Notes under the pieces: generated by a model
What the model was told of the DNA's origin: nothing
What the model saw: only the letters and a program-made list of their open reading frames with translations
Database searches by the model: none
Position numbers and translations under genes: made by a program
NCBI GenBank assembly: GCA_021818905.1
Contig: JAKASS010000004.1
Coordinates: forward strand, 1 to 64,000
Direction of reading: 5' to 3'
Source of the DNA: Nanobdellota archaeon
Lineage (GTDB): Archaea; Nanobdellota; Nanobdellia; Parvarchaeales; Parvarchaeaceae
Length of the DNA stretch: 64,000 nt
Part shown: piece by piece, positions 8,916 to 18,056 of the stretch
How positions within the stretch are numbered: the first letter of the stretch is position 1
Layout of the letters: every line of letters begins with the position of its first letter

Positions 8916-10178
8916 CTATTGTCCCTTAGATACCCTTACTTTAGCAAGCGGCTTCGGCATGCTAATTTCCGTCCCATGGCTACGTGCAAAAAGGTATGCG
9001 CCGAGTGTGGTGACTATATTTGTAAAGATTATCACGTATGTGACCAACTGTACGTAAGAACCGGCATGCGGTATCCCATAGCTTAGCGAAAGTATGGCTA
9101 GTGTCGCCGGAGTTACTCCAAGGGCGCATATAAGAGTTATGATTTTCCTATCCTTGCTAAGTGTGGATCTGAATGTGGATATTCTGCTGGCCAAGGTCCT
9201 TGTCGATACAAGTATAAGTGTAATAGCGCCCCCGGCAAGAATGCCTAGGACGATGCTGTTCAACGCTATACTAAAAATCAACCCTAGAAATACAAAGAAA
9301 ACCGTCTCTAAAAGAAAGCTCATCTCGTCTTGGAAATCTGCAAGTCTTGTCCCTAGCCAATCTATGTTTATGCCCTTTTTTATTAACTCGCCAACAAAAG
9401 AATTGTTGCCTAAGATGACGCCAAAAACTAGTACAGAAAGAAGACCGCTGCCCCCCGCCAGCGTGGTAATGACGTATGTAAGAAGGACGAGTCCGACTGT
9501 CAGTACGTAGGTGTATTTATATTTTTTGACATAATCCAAGGTGAAGAGCCAAAGAAGCGCAAGCACAAGTCCTATAACTATCCCTATAGAAAATGAAGAT
9601 ATCAATGAAGATGCAGCAGAGAGCAGACTTAAAGCCCCGGTTTGGTATAACCCGACAAAAGTAACGAACAGTATCACCGTGAATATAACCGTAAGCGCAG
9701 ATTCTAAAGTCAAAAATGCGATTGTCTGTTCTGGAAGCTTTAAGCCCCTAGAAACTGGAACGACCACCGCTGGAGTCAGCTCTCCTCCAAGTATCGCTCC
9801 GAATATAAGCGATTGTATCCAACCCCATCCGAGTATGTAGTTTGCAAAAATCGCTATAAGGATCGTGCTGCTAAACACGTATATAATGACTTGGACTATT
9901 ATTCGATTGCCTATCTGCAACAGAGTCTTGATTTTTATGTCCATGCCGCCATAAAAAAGGACCATTATAAGCGTAAGCTCAGCTATCGTACTAAGGGCCG
10001 GAAGTATTAGACTTTGTGAGATCAGACCGAGTATAGGCCCAATGACGACGCCGAGCAGGATAAGGGAAAGGACAGAAGGGACCCCCGTTCTTTTAAAAAA
10101 TACGTCAGCAACAAATCCTATCAGTATAACGCCCGCAGCGACTGCAAATATCGTGCTCGGGTCTATGCTCATACCCAC
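8916..10178 (-). CDS. Cation/proton antiporter (CPA family), second of tandem pair
   Basis: The 420-residue integral membrane protein has about 12 hydrophobic helices. It resembles NhaP/Kef-type antiporters that exchange Na+ or K+ for protons. Family-like segments include VLSLILLGVVIGPILGL (helix 2) and FGAILGGELTPAVVVPVSRG in the middle, where many CPA1 members carry a T/S-D-P motif; here the sequence is E-L-T-P. The N-terminus overlaps the stop of the upstream paralogue by 10 bases, so the two are translationally coupled and could form a pair. Proton/cation exchange would suit an acidophile, but the ion is not determinable. Confidence 0.82.
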   Translation of the reverse strand: MGMSIDPSTIFAVAAGVILIGFVADVFFKRTGVPSVLSLILLGVVIGPILGLISQSLILPALSTIAELTLIMVLFYGGMDIKIKTLLQIGNRIIVQVIIYVFSSTILIAIFANYILGWGWIQSLIFGAILGGELTPAVVVPVSRGLKLPEQTIAFLTLESALTVIFTVILFVTFVGLYQTGALSLLSAASSLISSFSIGIVIGLVLALLWLFTLDYVKKYKYTYVLTVGLVLLTYVITTLAGGSGLLSVLVFGVILGNNSFVGELIKKGINIDWLGTRLADFQDEMSFLLETVFFVFLGLIFSIALNSIVLGILAGGAITLILVSTRTLASRISTFRSTLSKDRKIITLICALGVTPATLAILSLSYGIPHAGSYVQLVTYVIIFTNIVTTLGAYLFARSHGTEISMPKPLAKVRVSKGQ

Positions 10179-11434
10179 TTTTCTACGTCGCTTACTTTCT
10201 TTCTTTGTTTGACGCTTTTAGGCGGCGTTTGTACTTCCAGGTTTCCCCTCTGCATAAACAGCATTACCCACGTTATCGTTATTGTCGATATTATAACCGC
10301 GAAAATCACGTCTATAAACCCCACATTCAATATGCCATATGCTATCGGCAAAGTAGCGACAACTGCTGCCGCGGTCCCTCTAGAGACCATGGAAGACGCC
10401 AACCTCTTGTCATCCTTAGAAAATTCTGATTTGGTGAGCGCCAACTTCGTCCCTACCAGTCTTGCCATCAGCAAAACAAGCGCTATGGCTACGCCAAGTA
10501 AGAAATCGTAATAATCGTTCAATAGTATCAATCCACCGAAATATACAAAGAAGAAAGACATCGTAAAAAAAGTTATCAGGTCATTAAAGCTTTTCGATTT
10601 TTCGTTTATCGTGAACGAGGCACTGTGTCTGTAACGTAAGGCCTTGTATAGGTCCTCGCCGTTTGCTATCACTAGACCGAATATCAAAGCGGAAACCGGA
10701 CCGCTCCCCCCGATGTCCTGGACGAGTATGTACAAGACGAAAACCAGTGCGAGAGAAGCTACATACGAGTAAGCGTAGCGGTTCCTCTGGAGATAGCTCA
10801 TCGCCGGGATCCAAGCGATCGCCAGGGCCGCGCCCAACACGATGCCTATAGAAAACTGGGACACTAGCGCGGGCACCAGCGCCCCTATCTGATAATTATT
10901 TAACAATACCGCCCCGATTATAACAAGGACAAGTATTATGCAAACCGGTTCGGTTATGGCCGATTCTAAATTTATAAGGCCACTTTTTTTGTCTTTCGGT
11001 GAATCGACCTTGCTGAGGGATGGGATCACCTCCGCGCTTACGCTTCCGACCGCGAAAGCGGTAATTATAGAGACCAACGGGCCGTACCCCAAAAAGTACA
11101 TCAATGCAAACACAAATCCGGCCGACACGGCAAAGTTTACAAAAGCGGATATGGCTGCCCTGTGAACAAGCCCTGCGAGTTTCTTTATCTTAAGGACTAG
11201 CCCCGCGTTGAAAAGCAGGATAAGTATTACCAGCACAGAGATGAAAGGCAATGCGGAAAGCAGGACCGAGATTTTGGCAAGCGAAAAAATGGGTACTAAT
11301 AGTATCCCAAACACCATCAGCCACACCATATAAGGTATTGACGTCTTCTTTGCTATGGCCCTGCCTATAAAACCTATGAGCAATATGGCGGCCGCGCCAA
11401 GCATAAAAAAATTTAATTCTGTATAGTCCAACAT
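10169..11434 (-). CDS. Cation/proton antiporter (CPA family), first of tandem pair
   Basis: The 421-residue polytopic membrane protein is homologous to the downstream gene. Both have helix 2 of the YMVWLMVFGILLVPIFSL type and a central FAVGSVSAEVIPSLSKVDSP, where E precedes V-I-P as in the partner's E-L-T-P. The C-terminal tail is basic (SVKQRKKVSDVEKWV). The overlap with the second gene by 10 bases suggests co-expression and perhaps a heteromeric exchanger. The aspartate pair typical of electrogenic Na+/H+ antiporters is not seen at the expected place in either protein. Confidence 0.82.
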   Translation of the reverse strand: MLDYTELNFFMLGAAAILLIGFIGRAIAKKTSIPYMVWLMVFGILLVPIFSLAKISVLLSALPFISVLVILILLFNAGLVLKIKKLAGLVHRAAISAFVNFAVSAGFVFALMYFLGYGPLVSIITAFAVGSVSAEVIPSLSKVDSPKDKKSGLINLESAITEPVCIILVLVIIGAVLLNNYQIGALVPALVSQFSIGIVLGAALAIAWIPAMSYLQRNRYAYSYVASLALVFVLYILVQDIGGSGPVSALIFGLVIANGEDLYKALRYRHSASFTINEKSKSFNDLITFFTMSFFFVYFGGLILLNDYYDFLLGVAIALVLLMARLVGTKLALTKSEFSKDDKRLASSMVSRGTAAAVVATLPIAYGILNVGFIDVIFAVIISTITITWVMLFMQRGNLEVQTPPKSVKQRKKVSDVEKWV

Positions 11435-11543
11435 AGTTAAAAGTGTCTTTTATATCTTAAATATATGCCGCTTATTTTTCAAATCAATCGAAAATCTTTT
11501 AATAGTTTGAGGTTTAATTTTACTATAGAATACCGCCTTTATA

Positions 11544-13283
11544 ATGGAAACTTTGGACTTTGACTTAATAATATTAGGCAGCGGCATAGCCGGCCTGACG
11601 GCAGCCATACACACTACCAACGCGAGTAAAGGGAACGTAAAGATTGCCGTAATAACCAAACTTCACGCGATGAGGAGCCACTCGGTTTCTGCCGAAGGCG
11701 GCATATCAGGCGTACTGTACCCGGACGAAACCCGTGACTCTACCGAGCTGCATGCCTATGACACAATAAAGGGCTCTGATTATCTAGCCGACCAAGATGC
11801 CGTGGAAATGCTTGTAAAAAACGCACCCACGGAAGTAAGGTTCTTTGACCACATAGGCGTTTCATGGAATCGCGATGACAAAAGCCATATACAGCAAAGG
11901 GCATTCGGTGGCATGAGCATACCGAGGACGGCATTTGCGGCCGATAAAACCGGCTTCTTCATGATGCGCGCCCTTTACGATGAAGTATCCAGCATGAAAA
12001 ACATCTCGATATTCCACGAACACTTTGCCTACGGATTATTAATGGATAGAAACAGATTCGTTGGTCTTTCTGTCATTGACTTGGCTACTGGCTCATCAAA
12101 CATTTTCAAGGCAAAGACCGCAATAATAGCTACGGGCGGTGCGTCAAGGCTTTACAGCTTTACGACTACCGCACATTCAACAACGGGAGATGGGATTGCT
12201 CTTGTGTACAAAGCCGGTTTGCCTTTAAAGGACATGGAATTTGTTCAATTTCATCCGACGGCGTTAGTGCCAAATGGTATCCTAATAACTGAAGCTGCAA
12301 GAGGGGAAGGCGGATATTTACTTAATTCAAAGGGAGAACGTTTCATGGAAAAATACGCAAAAAGCAAGATGGAGCTTGCCCCTAGAGACATCGTTTCGCG
12401 TGCGATAATTACCGAGATAAAATCCGGCAATGGTTTTAAACACGAAGAATCTGGACTCGGATACATAAACCTTGACCTTAGACATCTTGGTGAAAAAATG
12501 ATAAATGAAAGACTGCCGATGATAAAAGAGATTGCACAAAAGAGCATCAACTTGGATCCTATCAAGGACTTATTACCCGTAAGGCCCGCCGCCCACTTTA
12601 CGATGGGCGGGATAAACACTGATACCTTTGGAAGAGTACTTGTTGATGAAAATAAAACGCCGGCAAGCGGACTTTGGGCGATAGGCGAATGCGGCTGTGT
12701 GAGTGTTCACGGCTCTAATCGTTTGGGCAGCAATTCATTGAGTCAGTGCTCGGTATGGGGCAGGATAGCCGGCAACGCCGTTGCGAAATACCTAGAAATA
12801 AATAAGTCAAGCGTAAGTGTTTCCAAAGAAGTGGCAGCATCCGAAGAGCGAAAGATACTAGACTTATTTAATAGAAAAGGCAGCACTAATCCGTATTTTG
12901 TCAAATCCGAACTTCAAAAAACTATGGATGAAAATCTATACGTTTATAGAAACAGAGAAGACATGATGAAGGCACGAAGACGGATAGCCGATCTAAAGGA
13001 AGCTTTCAAAGATGTTTATGTCCAGGACAAAGGTAAAATCTTCAATACGAACCTACGCGATGTGCTGGAGATAGAAAATTTACTCGAACTTGCTGAAGCT
13101 GTGACTATATGCGCAATAAACAGGAAAGAGAGCCGTGGGGCACACGCCGTCGTTGAATATCCAAACAGAGATGACGTAAGCTGGTTAAAACATACCATAA
13201 TATACAGGACTGCAAGAGGCACTGGAATCAGTTATGCGCCGGTAAAAATAACGAACTGGAAGCCGGAGCCCAGGGTCTATTGA
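11544..13283 (+). CDS. sdhA: Succinate dehydrogenase / fumarate reductase flavoprotein subunit
   Basis: The 579-residue catalytic subunit oxidises succinate to fumarate. The N-terminal FAD fold shows ILGSGIAGLTAAIH. The histidine that usually binds FAD covalently is in MRSHSVSAEGGISG. The active-site regions FHPTALVPNGILITEAARGEG and HGSNRLGSNSLSQCS are quoted in part (EAARGEGG; NRLGSNSLSQ). The C-terminal EXRGAHAVVEYP-like part is intact. It opens a block of sdhA, a small membrane protein and sdhB with spacings of one base or overlaps. The promoter is upstream around 11490-11515 (AT-rich with TTTAAT). Confidence 0.96.
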   Translation: METLDFDLIILGSGIAGLTAAIHTTNASKGNVKIAVITKLHAMRSHSVSAEGGISGVLYPDETRDSTELHAYDTIKGSDYLADQDAVEMLVKNAPTEVRFFDHIGVSWNRDDKSHIQQRAFGGMSIPRTAFAADKTGFFMMRALYDEVSSMKNISIFHEHFAYGLLMDRNRFVGLSVIDLATGSSNIFKAKTAIIATGGASRLYSFTTTAHSTTGDGIALVYKAGLPLKDMEFVQFHPTALVPNGILITEAARGEGGYLLNSKGERFMEKYAKSKMELAPRDIVSRAIITEIKSGNGFKHEESGLGYINLDLRHLGEKMINERLPMIKEIAQKSINLDPIKDLLPVRPAAHFTMGGINTDTFGRVLVDENKTPASGLWAIGECGCVSVHGSNRLGSNSLSQCSVWGRIAGNAVAKYLEINKSSVSVSKEVAASEERKILDLFNRKGSTNPYFVKSELQKTMDENLYVYRNREDMMKARRRIADLKEAFKDVYVQDKGKIFNTNLRDVLEIENLLELAEAVTICAINRKESRGAHAVVEYPNRDDVSWLKHTIIYRTARGTGISYAPVKITNWKPEPRVY

Positions 13284-13284
13284 A

Positions 13285-13698
13285 ATGGAAAACAAGGTTA
13301 CCTATGACGTAAGAGGAAGTCAAACAAATCTAAAAAGACAACTTTCATTCAATCAAGAAGGTTTTATTCACATGGTTTTTTACAGGGGCCTGATAATAGT
13401 TTCTATGATCTCCTTCTTAGTTTTTCTGCTTAGCTTTTGGTTCGCATGGATGTCCCAAGCCATTGGATACCTAATCCTAATTATTTGGATACTTTTCATA
13501 CCCCAGGTCTTCTCTTTCCTTAAAGGCATCTCAATGATTGGCAGCAAAGGGCTAGAGTTTGGGCACCTTAATGAGTCGTACGCTTCCACTTTGAAAGTAA
13601 ATCATAATGTTCTTTTTATGTATAAATTGGTCCCATACATAACAACTGGGATTTTCGTCTTCGGGCTAGGATTGTTTATTTTCGGGGTGTTGCTATGA
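13285..13698 (+). CDS. Putative succinate dehydrogenase membrane-anchor subunit
   Basis: A 137-residue protein with an amphipathic N-terminus (residues 1-30) and hydrophobic helices at about 31-52, 54-76 and 110-135. It is placed one base after sdhA and overlaps sdhB by four bases, the position of an SdhC/SdhD anchor. The sequence does not match known cytochrome b anchors, and its few histidines (about residues 29, 94 and 106) cannot be assigned as haem ligands by eye. The role as quinone-side anchor is inferred from context. Together with the membrane-spanning start of SdhB it would give four to five helices. Confidence 0.65.
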   Translation: MENKVTYDVRGSQTNLKRQLSFNQEGFIHMVFYRGLIIVSMISFLVFLLSFWFAWMSQAIGYLILIIWILFIPQVFSFLKGISMIGSKGLEFGHLNESYASTLKVNHNVLFMYKLVPYITTGIFVFGLGLFIFGVLL

Positions 13699-14708
13699 AA
13701 GAATCCTGGATCTCATTACCGACGATATACATGCCAATGGTCGGAGTTCCGATACTGCTTTTCGCATATACGCTTTCTGTTTTAGCCGGTTTGCATTCTA
13801 TCGATAGAATATTGCTCGATCTTTCTATGGTGGGCTTGTTAGTATTTGGTGTTTCGGGGTTCAGGGACGTCTATATAAAGCACTGGAAGGGAAAACGTAC
13901 AAAATTGAGGCCAGCCGTGGTCTTAAACAAAGAAAACCAAGAGAACGCTGGGAAAGCTGACGCTGGTGCGAGGACGGTAAAGTTCAATGTAAAAAGGTTT
14001 AATCCGGACACGCAAAGACTTGAAGAATCGATTTATAACGTAGAAACCGACGCGTTCTCGAACGTGCTTGATGGACTTTTAAAAATAAAGACGAAAACCG
14101 ACCCGACCTTGTCGATGAGATACAGCTGTAGGATGGGGATCTGTGGCTCTTGTGGTATGGTCATAAACGACAAGCCGTCGCTTGCGTGCGAGACAAACGT
14201 ATGGGAAAATATAAAAGACGAAAAAATAACGGTCGCGCCAATGCTGGGGCACCCATTGCTTAAAGACCTTGTGACCGACTTCGATGATTTCTTCGAGAAG
14301 CATCTTTTTGTAAATCCTTATCTATTCAGAAACGATTTGGGGGAAAAATATCACCCGACCCAGCAATACAATCAAACAAAAGAACAGCTTGACAAGTTCC
14401 TTCCCTTCTCAGACTGCATAATGTGCGGACTATGTTTAGATGCTTGTCCAGTTGTCAACACTAACCAAGAGTTTATAGGGCCCCAGGCATTGTCACAAGC
14501 TTACAGGTACTATGCCGATTCTAGAGACGAAGCTGGGAAAGCCAGACTTGACCACATAGACCTGCTTAAAGGAGTCTGGGGCTGCGAATTTGCCGCATCG
14601 TGTTCGGACGTATGTCCAAAAGGAGTCGACCCGGCGTTTGCGATACAATTGCTTAAGACTGAGATAATAAAAAACGACTTGATTAAAAGTAAAGAAAGCA
14701 AGAGTTGA
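13695..14708 (+). CDS. sdhB: Succinate dehydrogenase iron-sulfur subunit with N-terminal membrane anchor (fusion)
   Basis: The 337-residue protein combines two hydrophobic helices (about residues 10-31 and 38-54) with a complete SdhB. The [2Fe-2S] ligands are in YSCRMGICGSCGMVI and later LACET. The [4Fe-4S] ligands are in CIMCGLCLDACP. The [3Fe-4S] ligands are in CEFAASCSDVCPKGVDP. Ordinary SdhB proteins are about 230-260 residues and soluble, so the extra 80-100 residues look like a fused anchor subunit. Overlaps: four bases with the upstream membrane gene and with the region just before tldD. Electron transfer from FAD to quinone is the expected role. Confidence 0.93.
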   Translation: MKESWISLPTIYMPMVGVPILLFAYTLSVLAGLHSIDRILLDLSMVGLLVFGVSGFRDVYIKHWKGKRTKLRPAVVLNKENQENAGKADAGARTVKFNVKRFNPDTQRLEESIYNVETDAFSNVLDGLLKIKTKTDPTLSMRYSCRMGICGSCGMVINDKPSLACETNVWENIKDEKITVAPMLGHPLLKDLVTDFDDFFEKHLFVNPYLFRNDLGEKYHPTQQYNQTKEQLDKFLPFSDCIMCGLCLDACPVVNTNQEFIGPQALSQAYRYYADSRDEAGKARLDHIDLLKGVWGCEFAASCSDVCPKGVDPAFAIQLLKTEIIKNDLIKSKESKS

Positions 14709-14710
14709 AC

Positions 14711-16084
14711 ATGTTAAACGAGGACACGGTAAAGTTTTTTGCGTCGAACGTAAAAAGCGGTTTCTATGGCGACATACGGCTAAACGAAAGTGAAGGCACG
14801 CGTTTTGTCATAGAAAATGGCAAGGTCAGAAGGGTTTCGCAGACTAGCGACTCTGGTTTTGGGCTTCGGATAATGAAAGATGGTGTATGGGGCTTTGCGT
14901 CATCTAATAAACTGTCAAAAAAGTCAATAAAAAATGCGCTTGCTTCCGCGTGTTCGTACGTAAATTCAAGGACAAAATCAAGGATAAGATTTGAAATAAG
15001 CCCCGAAATGAACACTGCAAACGTTAAAGTCCCTTGGCAAAAGGACGTAAGAGACATAGAACTATCTGAAAAACTGGCTTTAGTTAAGGCGGCTGATAGA
15101 GCTGCGAGAGGAAAAGAGACCGTATCTACGTTGTCAGCATACAGCGATATGGTCATTCATTGGATTCAAGGTAGCACCCTTGGCAACATCTTATCTTTCT
15201 ACGAATCTTATCCCAGCCTTGGGGTTTCATCATTTGTAAAAGACTCTGCTGGGATCCAATCGGTCAGAAAAACTTTGGGTGGGAACTGCGGTTTTGAGAT
15301 ATTTAAACGCGGTTCTGCCGAGAAACTCGGAGAAACTGTTCTTGAAGAGGCGAAAAACCTTGTAGGCGCTAAGGTAGTTAATGGGGGGAAGTACGATGTA
15401 GTGCTGGACCCGTCAATGACTGGGGTGTACACCCATGAGGCATTCGGCCATGCGACGGAAGCGGATGGCATACTTGCAGGCGCGTCGGTTCTCGAAGGCA
15501 AATTAGGAAAAGTTGTGGGTAAAGACACGGTGACTATAATAGATGACCCAACTATGCCAGGGGAACGTGGCTCATTTAAATTTGACCAAGAAGGTACAAA
15601 GGCAAAGAGACGCGTGCTCGTGGAGAACGGCGTATTAAAGAATTATCTGAATACGCTTGAAACTTCAAACAGGCTTAGACTAGGGCCTAATGGCGCCGCT
15701 AGAAGCATGGATTATTCTTGCAGGCCTATCGCTAGGATGTCTAATACATTCATAAAGCCAGGGGATTTCAAAGACGACATATATGAAGACATAAATGAAG
15801 GAATCGCATTCTACGGCTTTCAATATGGGTATGTGGATCCGGCCAGCGGAAAGTTCATGTTCAAATCACAATATGGTAGGATGATACGAAACGGAAAATT
15901 AGCAGAATTTATAAGAGACGCCGCACTTACTGGCTCCACGCTTGAGATCCTGAACAGGATCGATGCGATAGGAAAAGATTTTTCCCTTGATGGCGGGACT
16001 TGCGGCAAAGAGGGACAATGGGTTCCGGTAACAAGCGGCGGACCAAGTATACGTGTAAGGCAGGTGGTGGTCGGTGGACAGTGA
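14711..16084 (+). CDS. tldD: TldD family metalloprotease subunit
   Basis: About 457 residues. TldD and TldE form a heteromeric zinc protease that trims unfolded peptides. The zinc motif HEXXXH is visible in THEAFGHATEADG (near residue 240), which marks this copy as the catalytic TldD subunit. The C-terminal GGTCGKEGQWVPVTSGGPSIR-type sequence (quoted in part: GQWVPVTSGGPSIR) is characteristic. ATG 14711 is preferred over a TTG six bases upstream. The gene overlaps the partner tldE at 16074-16084 and follows sdhB directly, so the operon probably continues through. Confidence 0.93.
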   Translation: MLNEDTVKFFASNVKSGFYGDIRLNESEGTRFVIENGKVRRVSQTSDSGFGLRIMKDGVWGFASSNKLSKKSIKNALASACSYVNSRTKSRIRFEISPEMNTANVKVPWQKDVRDIELSEKLALVKAADRAARGKETVSTLSAYSDMVIHWIQGSTLGNILSFYESYPSLGVSSFVKDSAGIQSVRKTLGGNCGFEIFKRGSAEKLGETVLEEAKNLVGAKVVNGGKYDVVLDPSMTGVYTHEAFGHATEADGILAGASVLEGKLGKVVGKDTVTIIDDPTMPGERGSFKFDQEGTKAKRRVLVENGVLKNYLNTLETSNRLRLGPNGAARSMDYSCRPIARMSNTFIKPGDFKDDIYEDINEGIAFYGFQYGYVDPASGKFMFKSQYGRMIRNGKLAEFIRDAALTGSTLEILNRIDAIGKDFSLDGGTCGKEGQWVPVTSGGPSIRVRQVVVGGQ

Positions 16085-17387
16085 AAGCATACTAAGAGTG
16101 ATAAGGGGGACAAAATTGGATGCGGGACTTGATATTCGGATTACCGAGGACCATTCAAGCTCATTGAGCATAGAACGCGGGGAATTTATGGGGGGGCAGG
16201 CAGACATAGAGAAGGAAGCAACTATAAGATGCATCTATAAAGACAAAAGTTCTTTAGTGCATTTATCAATAAATTCAATAGAAGATCTGAACCTTGGCGT
16301 GGCAAGAGCATACAAATTAGCCAAAACCATTGGATCTGAAGACGGGCAATCAACGTTCTCTGTACAGAAACACATAAATAAACCCAATCCTTTAAGTAAA
16401 AGAATAGATAAAGTAAAAAATTCGGACATTCTTTCAAGAATGCTTTCTGCACAAAAAGAAGTATCTAAGTTGGGACACATCCATTCTGTAAATATATTTT
16501 CTGGTCATTCACACACAAATCTTTACGCCGCAAACAGCAATGGAATAAACGGAGACTGGGAAGGAAGCTCCGCTTTCCTCAGAGCGGAGGTCATAGCCAA
16601 AGACGGCACTGAACAGACCACCGGTTCTAAAGGCGCCGAAAGTCTTGACCCATATGGAATAGATTTTGATGATGTAGTAATAAAAGCTTCTAATACGGCT
16701 AGAGGAATGCTTGGCGCGAAATCAGCCCCTACATTTAAGGGTGATTTGTTACTGAGCCCAGAGGCTGCTAATCTTATATTTGGCAAATTCGTTTCTGCCA
16801 TGAACGGGGAAGACATACTAAAAAAGAGAAGTTTTCTTACCGGCAGAAAAGGCCATGCCGTCGCCTCGAAATTGATAAAACTGCGAGAAGAAAACTGGTT
16901 GAAAAGAAGCCCTCGCAATCGCCAATTTGACGATGAATTAATCCCTACTTCTTCCAAGGATTTGGTGTCTGATGGATTGCTAAGGACTTATCTACACAAT
17001 ATATACAGCGCAGAAAAAACGGGGGAAAGGCCGACTGGAAACGGATTCTTCGGCTTAGACGGTTCATCAATAGATACTACAAATGTTGTCTTAAAGGCGG
17101 GCAATGTAAAAACTGAAGACTTAATATCGCGGATTAAAAGAGGAATTTACATGCTCGAGACTGGCGATTCGCCAAATATGGCTACGGGGGATTTATCTGC
17201 TATGGTAATGAATGGCTATTACATCAAGGATGGAGAAATAAAATATCCAGTGAAGGAAACTATGGTCGGGGTAAACATGATAGACTTGATGAAAAACGTT
17301 AGCGTTTTAGGATCAGAATATATCGGTTTGGACGGAGTTTTTACGCCGGCTTTACTTGTAAACAACGTACAAATCTCCGGAAAATAA
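16074..17387 (+). CDS. tldE: TldE/PmbA family protease subunit
   Basis: The 437-residue protein starts at a GTG inside the end of tldD and is the non-catalytic partner: it has the fold but lacks HEXXXH. The C-terminal region has the family pattern NGFFGLDGSSIDTTNVVLKAG and ISRIKRGIYMLETGDSPNMATGD, quoted in part (IKRGIYMLETGDSPNMATG). It forms the TldD/TldE peptidase in the cytosol. The last gene before a patch of mobile-element debris, it probably ends this operon. Confidence 0.92.
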   Translation: MDSESILRVIRGTKLDAGLDIRITEDHSSSLSIERGEFMGGQADIEKEATIRCIYKDKSSLVHLSINSIEDLNLGVARAYKLAKTIGSEDGQSTFSVQKHINKPNPLSKRIDKVKNSDILSRMLSAQKEVSKLGHIHSVNIFSGHSHTNLYAANSNGINGDWEGSSAFLRAEVIAKDGTEQTTGSKGAESLDPYGIDFDDVVIKASNTARGMLGAKSAPTFKGDLLLSPEAANLIFGKFVSAMNGEDILKKRSFLTGRKGHAVASKLIKLREENWLKRSPRNRQFDDELIPTSSKDLVSDGLLRTYLHNIYSAEKTGERPTGNGFFGLDGSSIDTTNVVLKAGNVKTEDLISRIKRGIYMLETGDSPNMATGDLSAMVMNGYYIKDGEIKYPVKETMVGVNMIDLMKNVSVLGSEYIGLDGVFTPALLVNNVQISGK

Positions 17388-17600
17388 TATTTAAAATCTG
17401 CTTAGCAGAAGAAATAGGAAAAAGAAGAAATAGGAAAATCTACACGGCGTAAATATAGAAGAAGTAAAAATGGAAACAACAGTATTTGATACAAATGTTA
17501 ATCTAGACAGATGGTGGATTTGCCCACGTACTACTGGCTGCAAAAATATGCGCTGAAGAGAACGTTTCCAGATAAAATTCATTTAGGACATCTCTTTTTT
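17388..17600. other. Gap with no supported gene; debris beside a dead transposase
   Basis: The stretch is AT-rich at first and then holds a short plus-strand open frame (17511-17669, 52 codons) that runs into the IS630 remnant. The first part of that frame (MVDLPTYYWLQKYALKR) could belong to the dead transposase but is not convincing. No RNA gene or promoter is evident. Confidence 0.4.
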
Positions 17601-17977
17601 ATGAATTCCACCCTTTCCTCGGGAGTCATCACCGGCACTCTTATCGACTTGTATCCAAAGCTAGCATAAGCCCCATAAAGAAGCTCCTGCTGTACGTGGA
17701 AGACTTCCGCGTGCATAGTTCGAAGAAGATAAAGCGCTTCCTAAAGCGGCATCCCGACCTCAAAGTAAGGTTCTTTCCCCCTTATTCTCCATGGCTTAAT
17801 CCCCAGGAATACTGGTGGAACCATATCCGCAGGAAGCTGCTTGACAACCGCTTCTTCCGATCCGCAAGGCAGATGGCCTTTGCTATGGCAAGGTTCGTAA
17901 ACTCCGTGCCTCCAGAAGAAGTGATGAGCATATGCTCGCTGAACCCCCTTAGAAAGACATTAAAGGACGGAGTGTAG
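17601..17977 (+). pseudogene. IS630-family transposase, truncated and frameshifted
   Basis: The 3' half encodes the DDE_3 core end: LLLYVEDFRVHSSKK, then VRFFPPYSPWLNPQEYWWNH with the last catalytic E. The preceding codons in another frame (MNSTLSSGVITGTLIDLYPKL, quoted in part STLSSGVITGTLIDLYPK) continue sensibly into it if one base is changed near 17660. The N-terminal half of the protein is missing and no inverted repeats were found, so the element is dead. It lies between tldE and sucC. Confidence 0.75.
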
Positions 17978-18056
17978 GATTACTTTCGAGGATTGCTATA
18001 ACTAAGAAATTTAGTGATTAAAACAAGAATTTATTTGATTAGGTGCATCCAATAAA

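Noticed and set aside
8916-11434. Tandem antiporter genes as a single gene split by a frameshift
   Set aside because: Each is a full-length protein of about 420 residues with its own set of helices; the 10-base overlap is coupling of two paralogues.
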